Shown here: one piece after another, positions 32,200-42,605 of the stretch
Position numbering within the stretch: the stretch's first letter is position 1
How the letters are laid out: every line of letters starts with the position of its first letter
Assembly: GCA_051654905.1 (NCBI GenBank)
Contig: JBOFYY010000159.1
Coordinates: 124,001 to 188,000 of the forward strand
Source: JBOFIQ01 sp051654905
Lineage (GTDB): Bacteria > Actinomycetota > Actinomycetes > Propionibacteriales > Propionibacteriaceae
Reading direction: 5' to 3'
DNA length: 64,000 nucleotides
Notes under the pieces: generated by a model
The model's database searches: none
Told to the model about the DNA's origin: nothing
Seen by the model: the letters and a program-made list of their open reading frames with translations, nothing else
Translations under genes and position numbers: made by a program

Positions 32200-34589
32200 G
32201 CACCGACGTCGCTACCCAAGTTGAGGAAGTGACACTCACCGTTGATGGTGTAGCGGTCAGTGTCCCCAAGGGCTCGCTGATTATTCGTGCTGCTGAAAAG
32301 CTAGGCGTCGAGATTCCGCGATTCTGCGATCATCCGCTACTGGATCCGATGGGCGCGTGCCGTCAGTGTCTAGTCGATATTCCAGACGCTGGCAATGGGC
32401 GCGGATTCCCGAAACCACAAGCAGCTTGTACGACAGAAGTATCGCCAGGCATGGTTGTCAGCACTGCTGCTACTAGCCAGGTTGTCGAAAAAGCTCAACG
32501 TGGTGTTCTCGAATTACTTTTGGTGAACCACCCGCTGGATTGTCCCATCTGCGACAAAGCTGGCGAATGTCCACTTCAAAATCAAGCAATGGCTCACGGG
32601 CAAGGCGAGTCACGGTTCCATGATAAGAAGCGTACTTTCCCCAAGCCTGTTAGCGTTTCAGCACAGATTCTGCTGGATCGAGAGCGTTGCGTTTTGTGCG
32701 CCCGCTGTACGCGATTCTCAGAGCAGATTGCTGGCGACCCCTTCATCGCGCTCGCTGAACGTGGCGCGCTACAGCAAGTGGGTCATTTCGAGACCGAGCC
32801 TTATGACTCTTACTTCTCGGGCAATGTTGTACAGATCTGTCCAGTAGGTGCGCTTACCAGCTCGGATTACCGTTTCCAGTCACGTCCCTTTGACTTAATG
32901 TCTACGGTGTCAGTTTGCGAACATTGTGCAGCAGGTTGCGCGCTTCGCGTCGATCATCGTCATTTCCAAGTGAAGCGTCGTCTCGCTGGTACGGATATGG
33001 CTGTTAACGAAGAATGGAACTGCGATAAAGGTCGGTTTGGCTTCCACTATGGGCGCCAAAATGATCGACTTCGTTCTCCCCTGATTCGCGAAAATGGCGA
33101 GCTACGCCCAGCATCGTGGGCAGAAGCTATTGATGCGGCAGTACAAGGTCTGAAAGCAGCTGGATCACAGGTAGGTGTACTTACTGGTGGTCGTCTGACG
33201 ATGGAAGCTGCTTATGGATATTCCAAGTTTGCTCGCACCATTATTGGAACTAACGATATTGACTTTAGATCGCGTCCGCTGAGCGTCGAAGAAACAGATT
33301 TCTTGGGTGCACATGTGGCTGGTAAAGCCCTAGGTGATGTGCCAACCTATGATGATCTAGCGCAGGCTTCTACCGTCGTTTTGGTCGGATTTGAGCCAGA
33401 AGAAGAATCCCCAATCGTATTCTTGAGATTGCGGAGAGCTTTCCGTAAGAATGCTACGAAGATCATCACGGTCGCACCATTCCTCAGTAGAGGTGCTGAC
33501 AAGCTAGGGGCGACCTTAGTTAAGACAGCGCCGGGCCGAGAAGCTAATGCTCTTGATGAACTACCAGTCTCACTAGATGCTGGTTCAGTTATCTTGGTAG
33601 GGGAGCGAGCGGGTCTTGCTGCAGGTGCTTTGACAGCAGCAGTACGTCTTGCTGGAACTAGCGGTGCTAAATTGGCGTGGATCCCGCGTCGAGCTGGCGA
33701 TCGAGGAGCTATCGAAGCTGGCTGTCTGCCGACCTTACTTCCGGGCGCACGTCCGGTAGTAGATGCAGCAGCTCGGGTCGATGTGCAGACTGCATGGGGA
33801 GTAGAGAATCTTCCGACTACGCCAGGGCGCGATGCTGAACAGATCATAGCCGCTGCCAACACCGGAGCTATCAAAGCGCTGTTGGTTGCCGGGGTGGAAG
33901 CTCGGGACTTTGCAGATGCGATTGCAGCTCGGGAAGCATTAGAGGCTGTAGATTTTGTGGTTTCTTTGGAAGCTCGAATCACTGATGTTACCGATCGCGC
34001 TGACGTAGTATTCCCAGTGGCTTTGATGGAAGAACAAGCCGGATCTTTCCTTAACTGGGAAGGTCGCCTGCGTGAGTTTGGCGTCGTGATTTCGCACAAC
34101 GTCTCTCCGATGACTGATCTACGTACCTTGGCGGCGCTTGCCGATGCGATGGGTTCTGATTTAGGTGTACGCACTCCGGCAACAGCTCGTGCTGAACTTG
34201 CTGAGTTGGGAGTATGGGACGGAAAGCGTGTCAGTATGGCGGCTACTTCGGTAGCACCATTAACTGCTACCGACGGTTTGATTCTTGCTACTTGGCGTCT
34301 GGCTCTCGACGATGCCCGAGCTTTGGACGGATCAAATGCATTAGCTAAGACAGCACCACAGGCAGTAATGCGGGTTAGCCCAACTACAGCTCGTAGGTTG
34401 AAGCTAGGGCGATTCGCCACAATTCGTACGGAAGCTGGTGCTATTACGCTTCCGGTTGTTATCACCGATCCAATGGTTGATGATGTCGTCTGGGTTCCTG
34501 CGAACTCGGTCGGTTCCTGCGTCGCCGAGACGCTTCGTACCAGCACCGGCACTCGCGTGCAGGTAACCAATGAAGGAGAAGCCCGATGA
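32196..34589 (+). CDS. nuoG: NADH-quinone oxidoreductase subunit G
   Basis: 797 aa. The N-terminal [2Fe-2S] domain has FCDHPLLDPMGACRQC; then the His/Cys N5 set in NHPLDCPICDKAGECPLQNQ and the two-cluster-type segment CVLCARCTRFSEQ with ICPVGALTS. A further CEHCAAGC ... NCDKGRF set opens the molybdopterin oxidoreductase-like C-terminal half, whose late part is Ala-rich and less conserved. Overlaps nuoF and nuoH by 4 nt. The long antisense frame over its 3' half is a shadow. Confidence 0.96.
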   Translation: MSTDVATQVEEVTLTVDGVAVSVPKGSLIIRAAEKLGVEIPRFCDHPLLDPMGACRQCLVDIPDAGNGRGFPKPQAACTTEVSPGMVVSTAATSQVVEKAQRGVLELLLVNHPLDCPICDKAGECPLQNQAMAHGQGESRFHDKKRTFPKPVSVSAQILLDRERCVLCARCTRFSEQIAGDPFIALAERGALQQVGHFETEPYDSYFSGNVVQICPVGALTSSDYRFQSRPFDLMSTVSVCEHCAAGCALRVDHRHFQVKRRLAGTDMAVNEEWNCDKGRFGFHYGRQNDRLRSPLIRENGELRPASWAEAIDAAVQGLKAAGSQVGVLTGGRLTMEAAYGYSKFARTIIGTNDIDFRSRPLSVEETDFLGAHVAGKALGDVPTYDDLAQASTVVLVGFEPEEESPIVFLRLRRAFRKNATKIITVAPFLSRGADKLGATLVKTAPGREANALDELPVSLDAGSVILVGERAGLAAGALTAAVRLAGTSGAKLAWIPRRAGDRGAIEAGCLPTLLPGARPVVDAAARVDVQTAWGVENLPTTPGRDAEQIIAAANTGAIKALLVAGVEARDFADAIAAREALEAVDFVVSLEARITDVTDRADVVFPVALMEEQAGSFLNWEGRLREFGVVISHNVSPMTDLRTLAALADAMGSDLGVRTPATARAELAELGVWDGKRVSMAATSVAPLTATDGLILATWRLALDDARALDGSNALAKTAPQAVMRVSPTTARRLKLGRFATIRTEAGAITLPVVITDPMVDDVVWVPANSVGSCVAETLRTSTGTRVQVTNEGEAR

Positions 34590-35887
34590 ATGCCGACGGC
34601 CTGTTCTTTCATGACCCGTGGTGGCTTGCTTTAGCTAAAGCAGTACTCGCGGTTGTTGTGTTGTTGCTATGGACGATCATGAACGTATGGTTCGAGCGAC
34701 GTACCTTCGCTAAAATGTTGCAGCGTATCGGACCTAACATGAACGGTCCGCTAGGTTTGTGGCAGACCATTGCTGAAGGTGTTAAATGTCTTCTCAAGGA
34801 AGATTTTGCGCCTGGGCATGTTGATAAATGGGTCTACAACCTTGCCCCAATTTTGACTGGTGTAGCTGCCTTCTCCACTTGGGCGGTGCTGCCGTTGGGT
34901 GGTGAGGTCAGCATCTTTGGGCATACGACTCGCTTGCAGGTTATTGATCTGCCAGTAGCAGTGCTTTATATTTTCGCAGTTGCTTCAATCGGTATTTACG
35001 GCATCGTATTAGCTGGTTGGGCATCATCGGATTCATATTCCTTGCTCGGTTCATTGCGATCCAGCGCGCAGATGATCTCTTACGAAGTTGCTATGGGACT
35101 GTCACTGGTTCCGGTATTTTTGGCATCGGGTACTATGTCCACTTCAGGTATTGCTGATGCTCAGGCACAACATATTTTGTTCCGGGGCGTCGATCTGGGA
35201 CTGCCAGCATGGTACTTCCTACTGTTATTCCCAAGTTTTTGTATCTTCGGTATTTCAGCTTTGGGCGAAGCAAACCGTACGCCTTTTGACTTGTCTGAGT
35301 GTGAGCAGGAATTGGTTTCTGGTCACATCACTGAGTACACCGGTTTTCGATACGCGTTGTACTACTTAGGTGAGTACATTGCGATGGCAACACAGGCGTC
35401 TATCGCAACAACTCTTTTCTTGGGCGGTTACCACGCGCCGTGGCCTATCAACTGGATTGCACCAAGTCTTGATCCGACGGTGGGACAAGGCAATGGCTGG
35501 TGGGGTCTGCTGTGGTTCTTCTTGAAGGCCCAAGTATTGATCTTTGTGATTATTTGGATCCGTGCATCAGTTCCTCGCTTCCGCTATGACCAATTCATGT
35601 CCTTGGGTTGGAAACGTTTGATTCCTATCTCCTTGGTCTGGATTGTGGCTGTTGCTACTTGGATGACTGCCGCTGACAATGGTTGGTTTGCTACTACGGC
35701 AGGTCGGGTCGGCGTAGGAGTTATCTGTCTAGGGTTGCTGGCATGGGCATTTTGGCCACAAAAGAAGAAACAAGAAGAGGTGGCAACTGCATCAGGAGAG
35801 TTTGATGCTTTCGCTGGAGGTTATCCAGTTCCGCCGATGCCTGGACAAGTGTTGCCTGAGCTCGTAACCACTGTGAAGGAGGCCTAA
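34586..35887 (+). CDS. nuoH: NADH-quinone oxidoreductase subunit H
   Basis: 433 aa, about nine helices including the long loop RRTFAKMLQRIGPNMNGPLG and the quinone-cavity loop EANRTPFDLSECEQELVSG. Most homologues have EAESELV where this has ECEQELV, keeping both glutamates. The last ~60 residues (KKKQEEVATASGEFDAFAGG) are a soluble tail seen in actinobacterial NuoH. Overlaps nuoG by 4 nt. Confidence 0.96.
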   Translation: MNADGLFFHDPWWLALAKAVLAVVVLLLWTIMNVWFERRTFAKMLQRIGPNMNGPLGLWQTIAEGVKCLLKEDFAPGHVDKWVYNLAPILTGVAAFSTWAVLPLGGEVSIFGHTTRLQVIDLPVAVLYIFAVASIGIYGIVLAGWASSDSYSLLGSLRSSAQMISYEVAMGLSLVPVFLASGTMSTSGIADAQAQHILFRGVDLGLPAWYFLLLFPSFCIFGISALGEANRTPFDLSECEQELVSGHITEYTGFRYALYYLGEYIAMATQASIATTLFLGGYHAPWPINWIAPSLDPTVGQGNGWWGLLWFFLKAQVLIFVIIWIRASVPRFRYDQFMSLGWKRLIPISLVWIVAVATWMTAADNGWFATTAGRVGVGVICLGLLAWAFWPQKKKQEEVATASGEFDAFAGGYPVPPMPGQVLPELVTTVKEA

Positions 35888-35889
35888 TT

Positions 35890-36426
35890 ATGGGAATGCT
35901 TGATGCATGGGCAGGTTTTGGCGTCACCTTTAAGACGATGTTCCGTAAGCCCTTCACTGCTAAGTACCCGCAAGCTCCTTTTGTGACGGCACCGCGGTTC
36001 CACGGTCGGCATCAGCTCAATCGTTGGCCCGATGGTTTGGAAAAGTGTGTAGGTTGCGAACTTTGTGCATGGGCTTGCCCCGCTGACGCTATTTACGTAG
36101 AAGCTGGCGACAATACTGACGAGAATCGTTTCTCGCCAGGGGAGCGCTATGGCATGGTTTACCAAATCAACTACCTACGCTGCATCCTGTGTGGGTTATG
36201 TATTGAGGCATGCCCAACGCGTGCGCTAACCATGACTAATGACTTTGAGCTAGCTAATACTTCGCGAGCTAACTTGATCTACACCAAGGATCAGTTACTT
36301 GCCCCGCTGCTACCAGGAATGGAGCAGCCACCGCATCCTCGTCGTCTCGGCGATGATGAGAAGGATTATTTCTTGGGTCTGCCAGCAACTGGCACACCTG
36401 ATACTCGTTCGGGAGCACACTCATGA
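35890..36426 (+). CDS. nuoI: NADH-quinone oxidoreductase subunit I
   Basis: 178 aa, two [4Fe-4S] clusters (N6a, N6b) in CVGCELCAWACPADAIYVE (residues ~53-70) and CILCGLCIEACPTRALTM (~98-115). 2 bp after nuoH. A shorter relative lies at 51363-51674. Confidence 0.97.
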   Translation: MGMLDAWAGFGVTFKTMFRKPFTAKYPQAPFVTAPRFHGRHQLNRWPDGLEKCVGCELCAWACPADAIYVEAGDNTDENRFSPGERYGMVYQINYLRCILCGLCIEACPTRALTMTNDFELANTSRANLIYTKDQLLAPLLPGMEQPPHPRRLGDDEKDYFLGLPATGTPDTRSGAHS

Positions 36427-37238
36427 TCCCAGCCCTTATCCCGCTTGTATCGGGTTCAGTCATTACCTTTTGGTTTTGTGCTGTGTTGATGGTGCCTGCA
36501 GCGCTTGGCATGGTTTTTGCTAAGAAGCCAGTCCATGCTGCGTTATGTCTTGCAGCAGTAATGGTGCTATTGGCTTTCCTCTATGGTTCGCTGAATGCGC
36601 CGTTCCTGCTGATGACCCAAATCATTGTCTACACCGGAGCAGTTTTGATGCTGTTCTTGTTCGTGGTGATGTTGGTTGGTGTAGAACAAGCTGACTCGCT
36701 CGTCGAATCAATTAAAGGTCAGCGTATCGCGGCGATTGTCGCGGTAGTTGCGCTAGCCGCGATGGTTATTGGCGGTATCGGAAATGCAATTGTTACCAAG
36801 CCGATTGGTTTAGAGAAAGCTAATAAGGTTGGCGGCGACAACGTAGGTTCGCTTGCTGAAATTATCTTCTCTGATTATGTTTTCGCTTTTGAAGCAGCTT
36901 CTGCATTGTTGTTGACGGCAGCTCTTGCTGCGATGGTGCTAGCTCACCGGGAACGTTTCCGTCCCAAGGCTGGGCAGGCAGCAATGCAGCGCGAACGTAT
37001 TCGTCGTTACGCTACTTCGGGTGAGCACCCAGGCGCATTGCCAGCTCCTGGTGTTTATGCTCGCTCTAACAACATTGCAACCCCGGCACTGCTGCCCGAT
37101 GGCACAGTTTCGGAACGTTCGGTATCCAAAGTCTTGGCTTCCCGTAACGCAACTATTGATCCGGCGTCTCTTGCAGCGCCAACTGTCAAGGCTTTCGAAC
37201 AAATCGAAAGCATCGAGCGAGGGGAACTGGAGAAGTGA
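36423..37238 (+). CDS. nuoJ: NADH-quinone oxidoreductase subunit J
   Basis: 271 aa. Five helices in the first ~175 residues with QIIVYTGAVLMLFLFVVM containing the pi-bulge region. The remaining ~95 residues are a soluble, actinobacterial-type tail. Overlaps nuoI by 4 nt. Confidence 0.95.
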   Translation: MIPALIPLVSGSVITFWFCAVLMVPAALGMVFAKKPVHAALCLAAVMVLLAFLYGSLNAPFLLMTQIIVYTGAVLMLFLFVVMLVGVEQADSLVESIKGQRIAAIVAVVALAAMVIGGIGNAIVTKPIGLEKANKVGGDNVGSLAEIIFSDYVFAFEAASALLLTAALAAMVLAHRERFRPKAGQAAMQRERIRRYATSGEHPGALPAPGVYARSNNIATPALLPDGTVSERSVSKVLASRNATIDPASLAAPTVKAFEQIESIERGELEK

Positions 37239-37534
37239 ACCCGAACGCCTATGTGATTTTGTCCGCAATTTTGTTTTGTATTGGGGTATTTGGCTTCCTA
37301 ACACGACGTAACGCAATCATCGCGTTCATGTCGGTGGAACTCATGCTTAATGCATGCAATCTGGCGCTAGTAGCTTTCTCTAACCTAAATGGTGGTTTAG
37401 ACGGGCAGGTTGCTGCTCTCTTCGTCATGGTTATTGCTGCCGCTGAAGTCGTGGTGGGATTAGCCATCATTGTCGCTATCTACCGTACGCGCCGTTCGAC
37501 ATCTGTTGACGACGCTAACTTGCTGAAGTTCTAG
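37235..37534 (+). CDS. nuoK: NADH-quinone oxidoreductase subunit K
   Basis: 99 aa, three helices; MSVELMLNACNLALVAFS carries the proton-channel Glu and VMVIAAAEVVVGLAIIVAIY the second. GTG start overlapping the nuoJ stop by 4 nt. Confidence 0.96.
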   Translation: MNPNAYVILSAILFCIGVFGFLTRRNAIIAFMSVELMLNACNLALVAFSNLNGGLDGQVAALFVMVIAAAEVVVGLAIIVAIYRTRRSTSVDDANLLKF

Positions 37535-37542
37535 GGGGACTG

Positions 37543-39468
37543 GTGCTTCCATACGAATCCTTAACCCCTGTTGCGGCCACGGGAATTTTCTCAGTGGCGT
37601 GGCTGATGATTGCAATTCCGTTTGCTATGGCAGCGATCTTGCTTTTAATAGGGAAAATCTCTAATCCGTGGGGACATTTTGTTGCAACGCTGTCACCGAT
37701 AATCTCTTTCGGGATCGCATTAGCATGTTTCATCTCTATGATGGGAGCTCCTGAGGCAGAACGTGCAGTTACAGTTCCTTTATGGGAGTGGCTGACCACA
37801 GGCTCGTGGACCTTCTCCTTAGGTTTACTGATTGACCCACTGTCGATTCTTTTCGCTTTGCTGATCACCGGAGTTGGATCGTTGATCCATATTTACTCCA
37901 TTGGTTATATGTCTCATGATCCGCGTCGTCGTAGGTTCTTTGCTTACCTGAACCTCTTCATCGCAGCCATGCTTACCTTGGTGCTAGCTAATAGCTACGT
38001 CATGTTGTTCATGGGTTGGGAAGGCGTGGGTCTAGCTTCCTACTTGTTGATCTCATTCTGGCAACACAAGCCGTCGGCTGCTGCTGCTGGTAAGAAGGCA
38101 TTCGTCGTCAATCGTATTGCTGATATGGGATTGATGATGGCGATCATGTCGATGCTGGCTCAGTTCGGTAGCACTTCCTTTGTCGAGGTAGCTCACCATG
38201 CTCATCAACTAACGCCAGCTTGGGCGACGGCAATCGGTATTTTCTTGCTGGTAGGTGCTTGCGGTAAGTCGGCACAGTTCCCGCTACAGTCCTGGCTGCT
38301 GGACGCGATGGAAGGCCCCACTCCGGTGTCGGCACTGATCCACGCTGCCACAATGGTTACTGCTGGCGTGTATTTGATTACACGTTCTAACCCGATTTAT
38401 GTTGAATCAGAAACTGCTCGTACTGCGGTAATGGCTATTGGTGCTATCACCTTGCTTATGGGTGCGTGGATTGGTTGCGCTAAGGATGATATTAAGAAGG
38501 TTTTGGCTGGTTCTACCATGTCGCAGATCGGCTACATGATCTTGGCCGCTGGTATTGGTCCGGCTGGATATGCTTTCGCTATCTTCCACTTGGTCACGCA
38601 TGGTTTCTTCAAAGCCAATATGTTCTTGGGTGCAGGTTCGCTCATGCATGGCATGAATGATGACGTCAACATGCGTCATTACGGTGCGTTGGCTAAGCCG
38701 ATGCGCTGGACGTTCCTGACTTTTGCTATGGGATATCTGGCAATTCTAGGTATTCCAGGTTTTGCCGGCTTCTTCTCCAAAGATCACATCATTGAGGCAG
38801 CTTTCCACCAGTCACCGGTTGCGGGTGTGCTCGCTATCGTGGGTGCCTGTGTGACGGCTTTCTACATGACCCGACTGATGCTGATGACCTTCTTTGGTCA
38901 GAAGCGTTGGCAAGAAGGCGTGCATCCTCATGAATCTCCACTGGTAATGGTTATTCCGTTGGTAGTTTTGGCTATCTTGTCGGTGATCTCCGGTTGGTTG
39001 ATGAATGGTTGGATCGCTGGCTGGTTAGCTCCAGTCGTAGGAGCTCATGAAGGTCATGAAACCCCAGGTTTCTTGGAGATGATTGTAGATCCGCTAGGTC
39101 TTATCACCTTGGCAGGCGTTCTTGCTGGTGTCGTCGTGGCATGGTTTACCTTCGGCGGTAAAAAGAAGATTCCGTTGGTTGCTCCTAAGACGAATAATCC
39201 GCTTATTGTTGCGGGGCGTCGAGATCTTTTTGCCGAAGATATCAATGTTCATGTGTTCCGGGATGGCGGACGTGCTGTTATCAGTACGTTGAAAGGTTTC
39301 GATGAGGTAGCTATTGACGGCGCTGCCGTAGGTACTGCTGCCAGCATTGGTGGTCTGTCCAAAGTGCTTCGCAAGGGGCAAACGGGCTACGTCCGTTCGT
39401 ATGGCCTGACGATGGTGGCTGGCACTATCGCTCTTGGGCTCATCATGGTCCTTAGCCGGTTGGGCTGA
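37543..39468 (+). CDS. nuoL: NADH-quinone oxidoreductase subunit L
   Basis: 641 aa antiporter-like proton pump subunit with ~16 helices and the lateral-helix region at the C-terminus. GWEGVGLASYLLISFWQHKP, the broken-helix LQSWLLDAMEGPTPVSALIH with its Lys neighbours and MSQIGYMILAAGIG are typical. GTG 37543 has AGGGGGAC upstream. Confidence 0.96.
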   Translation: MLPYESLTPVAATGIFSVAWLMIAIPFAMAAILLLIGKISNPWGHFVATLSPIISFGIALACFISMMGAPEAERAVTVPLWEWLTTGSWTFSLGLLIDPLSILFALLITGVGSLIHIYSIGYMSHDPRRRRFFAYLNLFIAAMLTLVLANSYVMLFMGWEGVGLASYLLISFWQHKPSAAAAGKKAFVVNRIADMGLMMAIMSMLAQFGSTSFVEVAHHAHQLTPAWATAIGIFLLVGACGKSAQFPLQSWLLDAMEGPTPVSALIHAATMVTAGVYLITRSNPIYVESETARTAVMAIGAITLLMGAWIGCAKDDIKKVLAGSTMSQIGYMILAAGIGPAGYAFAIFHLVTHGFFKANMFLGAGSLMHGMNDDVNMRHYGALAKPMRWTFLTFAMGYLAILGIPGFAGFFSKDHIIEAAFHQSPVAGVLAIVGACVTAFYMTRLMLMTFFGQKRWQEGVHPHESPLVMVIPLVVLAILSVISGWLMNGWIAGWLAPVVGAHEGHETPGFLEMIVDPLGLITLAGVLAGVVVAWFTFGGKKKIPLVAPKTNNPLIVAGRRDLFAEDINVHVFRDGGRAVISTLKGFDEVAIDGAAVGTAASIGGLSKVLRKGQTGYVRSYGLTMVAGTIALGLIMVLSRLG

Positions 39469-39482
39469 GGGGAGGAGTTGAG

Positions 39483-41000
39483 ATGACGTTCCCGTGGCTC
39501 ACAGTACTGGGTCTTATCCCCATTATTGGTTCGCTCGCATCGTTCTTTCTGAAAGGGAAGTCCGGTAAAATCGCTGGTATGGCGATCGCGTTGGCGACGC
39601 TTCTGCTAGGTCTTGTTATAGCTGCTAAGTTCACCGTTGATGGTGGTATGCAGTTCACTGAAGATCTGCCGTGGATCCCAGCCTTTGGCGCCCACTATGC
39701 GCTTGGTCTTGATGGTATGGGACTAGCAATGGTGTTACTGACGGTGGTCTTAGTTCCGCTGGTTCTTTGGGCAGAGTGGTCTTATAACGATCGCTCTGGC
39801 CGTTGGGGTGGCAATATCTTCTTTGGTCTAGTCCTGTTTCTTGAAGGGCTATCGATCTTTGTTTTTGCTGCAACAGATCTATTGCTGTTCTACCTCTTCT
39901 TTGAGGCAACCCTGATCCCGATGTACTTAATGATCGCTGGCTACGGCGGTCCTCGTCGTCGCTACGCTGCGATGAAGTTCTTGTTGTTCTCGCTGGCTGG
40001 CGGTTTGATCATGCTGGTCTCAGTGGTTGGTTTAGGTGTCAAGAGTGCTGAGGCTGGTACTGCAAGCTACCTACTTTCCGACCTTGCCAAGCTCGATATT
40101 TCTTCGGGGTTGGGCCGCTGGTTGATGGTGGGTTTCTTGATTGCCTTTGTGATCAAGGCTCCGATGGCTCCGCTGCACTCTTGGTTGCCAGATACCGCAG
40201 AACAGTCCACTCCAGGCACCGCTACTTTGTTGATTGGTATTTTGGACAAGATCGGTACTTTTGGCATGATTCGCTACTGCGTCGGGCTTTTCCCTGAGGC
40301 TAGCCAGTGGGTTGCGCCAGTAATGATTGTGCTGGCAGTAGGCAATATCATTTACGGCGGTCTAATTGCTATCGGGCAAAAGGATCTTATGCGCTTGGTC
40401 GCATTTATCTCGGTATCTCACTTCGGCGTGATGGTGCTAGGTATTTACGCTTTCACTACGCAGTCGCTATCGGGCACGGTTTTCTACATGGTCAACCATG
40501 GTCTTTCGACGGCCGCTTTAATGTTTGCCATTCTCTTTATGGTGAAACGTCGTGGTTCTACGCGTATCAGTGATTACAATGGCGTGCAGAAGTATGCTCC
40601 AGTGTTAGCTGGCGTCACCTTGATGGCAGGTCTTTCAGCGCTGGGTTTGCCGGGTATGTCTAGCTTTGTGTCAGAGTTTGTGGTGCTATCGGGAGTATGG
40701 TCACGGCATCGTGTTGCTGCCGGTATTGCTACTTTTGGAATCGTGCTCTCTGCCATCTACGTGTTGAATATGTATAAGAACACCATGACTGGTCCGGTGA
40801 CGGCAGAAACTGATGAGTACCTCAGCAAGGATCTATCGCTTAACGAACGGCTAGTGATTGCTCCGCTGCTGGTTGCCCTTATTGCTTTGGGGTTCTTCCC
40901 GAAGCCGCTGATGCAGGTTGCTGAAGGAACCTCGAAGGCCACCATGGCTGCTGTGGGTATTGCTGATCCTCAGCCTCAGGTTGGAAAGGAAGGAAAGTGA
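39483..41000 (+). CDS. nuoM: NADH-quinone oxidoreductase subunit M
   Basis: 505 aa, ~14 helices. FFEATLIPMYLMIAGYGG holds the key Glu, and HSWLPDTAEQSTPGTATLL and SHFGVMVLGIYAF are conserved pump segments. 14 bp after nuoL with GGGGAGGAG as ribosome site. Confidence 0.96.
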   Translation: MTFPWLTVLGLIPIIGSLASFFLKGKSGKIAGMAIALATLLLGLVIAAKFTVDGGMQFTEDLPWIPAFGAHYALGLDGMGLAMVLLTVVLVPLVLWAEWSYNDRSGRWGGNIFFGLVLFLEGLSIFVFAATDLLLFYLFFEATLIPMYLMIAGYGGPRRRYAAMKFLLFSLAGGLIMLVSVVGLGVKSAEAGTASYLLSDLAKLDISSGLGRWLMVGFLIAFVIKAPMAPLHSWLPDTAEQSTPGTATLLIGILDKIGTFGMIRYCVGLFPEASQWVAPVMIVLAVGNIIYGGLIAIGQKDLMRLVAFISVSHFGVMVLGIYAFTTQSLSGTVFYMVNHGLSTAALMFAILFMVKRRGSTRISDYNGVQKYAPVLAGVTLMAGLSALGLPGMSSFVSEFVVLSGVWSRHRVAAGIATFGIVLSAIYVLNMYKNTMTGPVTAETDEYLSKDLSLNERLVIAPLLVALIALGFFPKPLMQVAEGTSKATMAAVGIADPQPQVGKEGK

Positions 41001-42598
41001 TGAACCCACTGGAGTTCGTAATTCCAAACCTCCATATGTCGGCTATGGCGCCGATCTTGGTGATCTTTGCTGGTGCTGCAGTAGGAATGCTTGTTGAGGC
41101 TTTTGTCTCGCGGCGGGACCGTTTCGGTGCACAACTTATTGTGACGCTGGTAACGATCTTGGCAGCTCTTATTTCGGCGATTCGCAACTGGGCAATAGGA
41201 AAGCAGACGATTGCTGCTGGGCAAGCGTTATCGGTTGATGGTCCAGCTTATTTCTTGTGGACTTTGATCTTGATCTTCTCTGGGCTTTCAGTGCTGCTCT
41301 TTAGCGAACGGAAGCTTTACAACGGCGTCTCAATATTTACGCCGCTGGGGATTTCAGTTCCTGGTTCGCTAGATGAGCGGGAAGCTATTGCAGTCCGAAA
41401 TGAGCACACCGAGGTATATCCGTTAGCTCTCTTTGCTACTGCAGGCATGCTTATTTTCTGTGCTGCTAATGATCTGCTTACGCTTTTCGTTGCGCTGGAA
41501 GTTATGTCTTTACCGCTTTATGTATTAGCTGGGCTAGCGCGTCGTCGTCGCTTGCTATCCCAAGAGTCAGCTTTGAAGTACTTCCTGTTGGGGTCTTTAT
41601 CGTCAGCATTCTTCCTGTATGGGATCGCGTTGACTTATGGTTTCTCGGGATCTTTCAACTACAGCAATATCGGAAATGCGATTGTTATTAGCGAACAGAA
41701 ATATGCGCTGCTAATAGCTGGCATAGCCTTTATGTGTGTAGGTTTGCTCTTCAAAATTGGTGCCGTACCATTCCATAACTGGACTCCAGATGTGTACCAA
41801 GGAGCTCCGACTCCGGTAACAGCATTCTTTGCTTCTTGCACCAAGATTGCTGCCATTGGGGCGCTATTGCGTTTGCTGTATTCAGCTTTGGGTGCAGCTC
41901 GCTGGGATTGGCAGCCACTGATTGCGGCTGTCGCTGCGGTCACGATTGTGGTGGGTTCGCTATTAGCACTTACCCAAACGGATATGAAGCGTATGTTGGC
42001 GTATTCTTCGGTTGCGCATGCAGGTTTCTTATTAGCAGCTATCGTGGGCGCAACAACCTATGCCACTGGTATCGGTGATGGGCAAGTCACTTCAGTGTCG
42101 GCAGTACTGTTCTACTTAGCAACGTACGGCTTTGCTACGCTGGGTGTTTTCGCTATCGTCACGATGGTACGTACTAGCGCTGGTGAAGCTAATACAATCG
42201 AGTCTTGGTCTGGAATGGGACGTAAGAACCCATTCCTAGGTTTAGCAATGTCGGTCTTCTTGATGTCATTTGCTGGATTACCACTGACTGCTGGCTTCAT
42301 CGGTAAGTGGTCAGTCTTTGCTTCAGCATGGCGTGGCGGGTTTGCTTGGCTAGTGATCATAGCTGTTTTGGCGTCACTAGTGTCTGCCTACTTCTACTTG
42401 CGTATTATCTTGGTAATGTTTGCTACAGATTCGGCGCAGGAGAAAGTTGTCGATGGCGGGCTCGACGTTGAGGTTGGTCGGGCAAGCTTGGCTACTTGGA
42501 TTCCTATCGTGCTGGGTTTTGTTATGACACTTGCTTTGGGTCTGGTTCCAGGCCCGCTGATGGATCTGGCCACCCGGGCCAGCCAGTTCCTGCACTAG
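40997..42598 (+). CDS. nuoN: NADH-quinone oxidoreductase subunit N
   Basis: 533 aa, ~14 helices; FVALEVMSLPLYVLAGLARR, FHNWTPDVYQGAPTPVTAFF and MLAYSSVAHAGFLLAAI fit the family. The start may be GTG 40997 or ATG 41000, both overlapping the nuoM stop. Last of the nuo genes; the polyprenyl synthase follows 7 bp later. Confidence 0.95.
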   Translation: MMNPLEFVIPNLHMSAMAPILVIFAGAAVGMLVEAFVSRRDRFGAQLIVTLVTILAALISAIRNWAIGKQTIAAGQALSVDGPAYFLWTLILIFSGLSVLLFSERKLYNGVSIFTPLGISVPGSLDEREAIAVRNEHTEVYPLALFATAGMLIFCAANDLLTLFVALEVMSLPLYVLAGLARRRRLLSQESALKYFLLGSLSSAFFLYGIALTYGFSGSFNYSNIGNAIVISEQKYALLIAGIAFMCVGLLFKIGAVPFHNWTPDVYQGAPTPVTAFFASCTKIAAIGALLRLLYSALGAARWDWQPLIAAVAAVTIVVGSLLALTQTDMKRMLAYSSVAHAGFLLAAIVGATTYATGIGDGQVTSVSAVLFYLATYGFATLGVFAIVTMVRTSAGEANTIESWSGMGRKNPFLGLAMSVFLMSFAGLPLTAGFIGKWSVFASAWRGGFAWLVIIAVLASLVSAYFYLRIILVMFATDSAQEKVVDGGLDVEVGRASLATWIPIVLGFVMTLALGLVPGPLMDLATRASQFLH

Positions 42599-42605
42599 GA
42601 GAATA

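Noticed and set aside
33347..34612. 421-codon open frame on the minus strand across the 3' half of nuoG
   Set aside because: Low-complexity Ser/Ala/Arg/Thr protein, fully antisense to a conserved gene; a codon-bias shadow.
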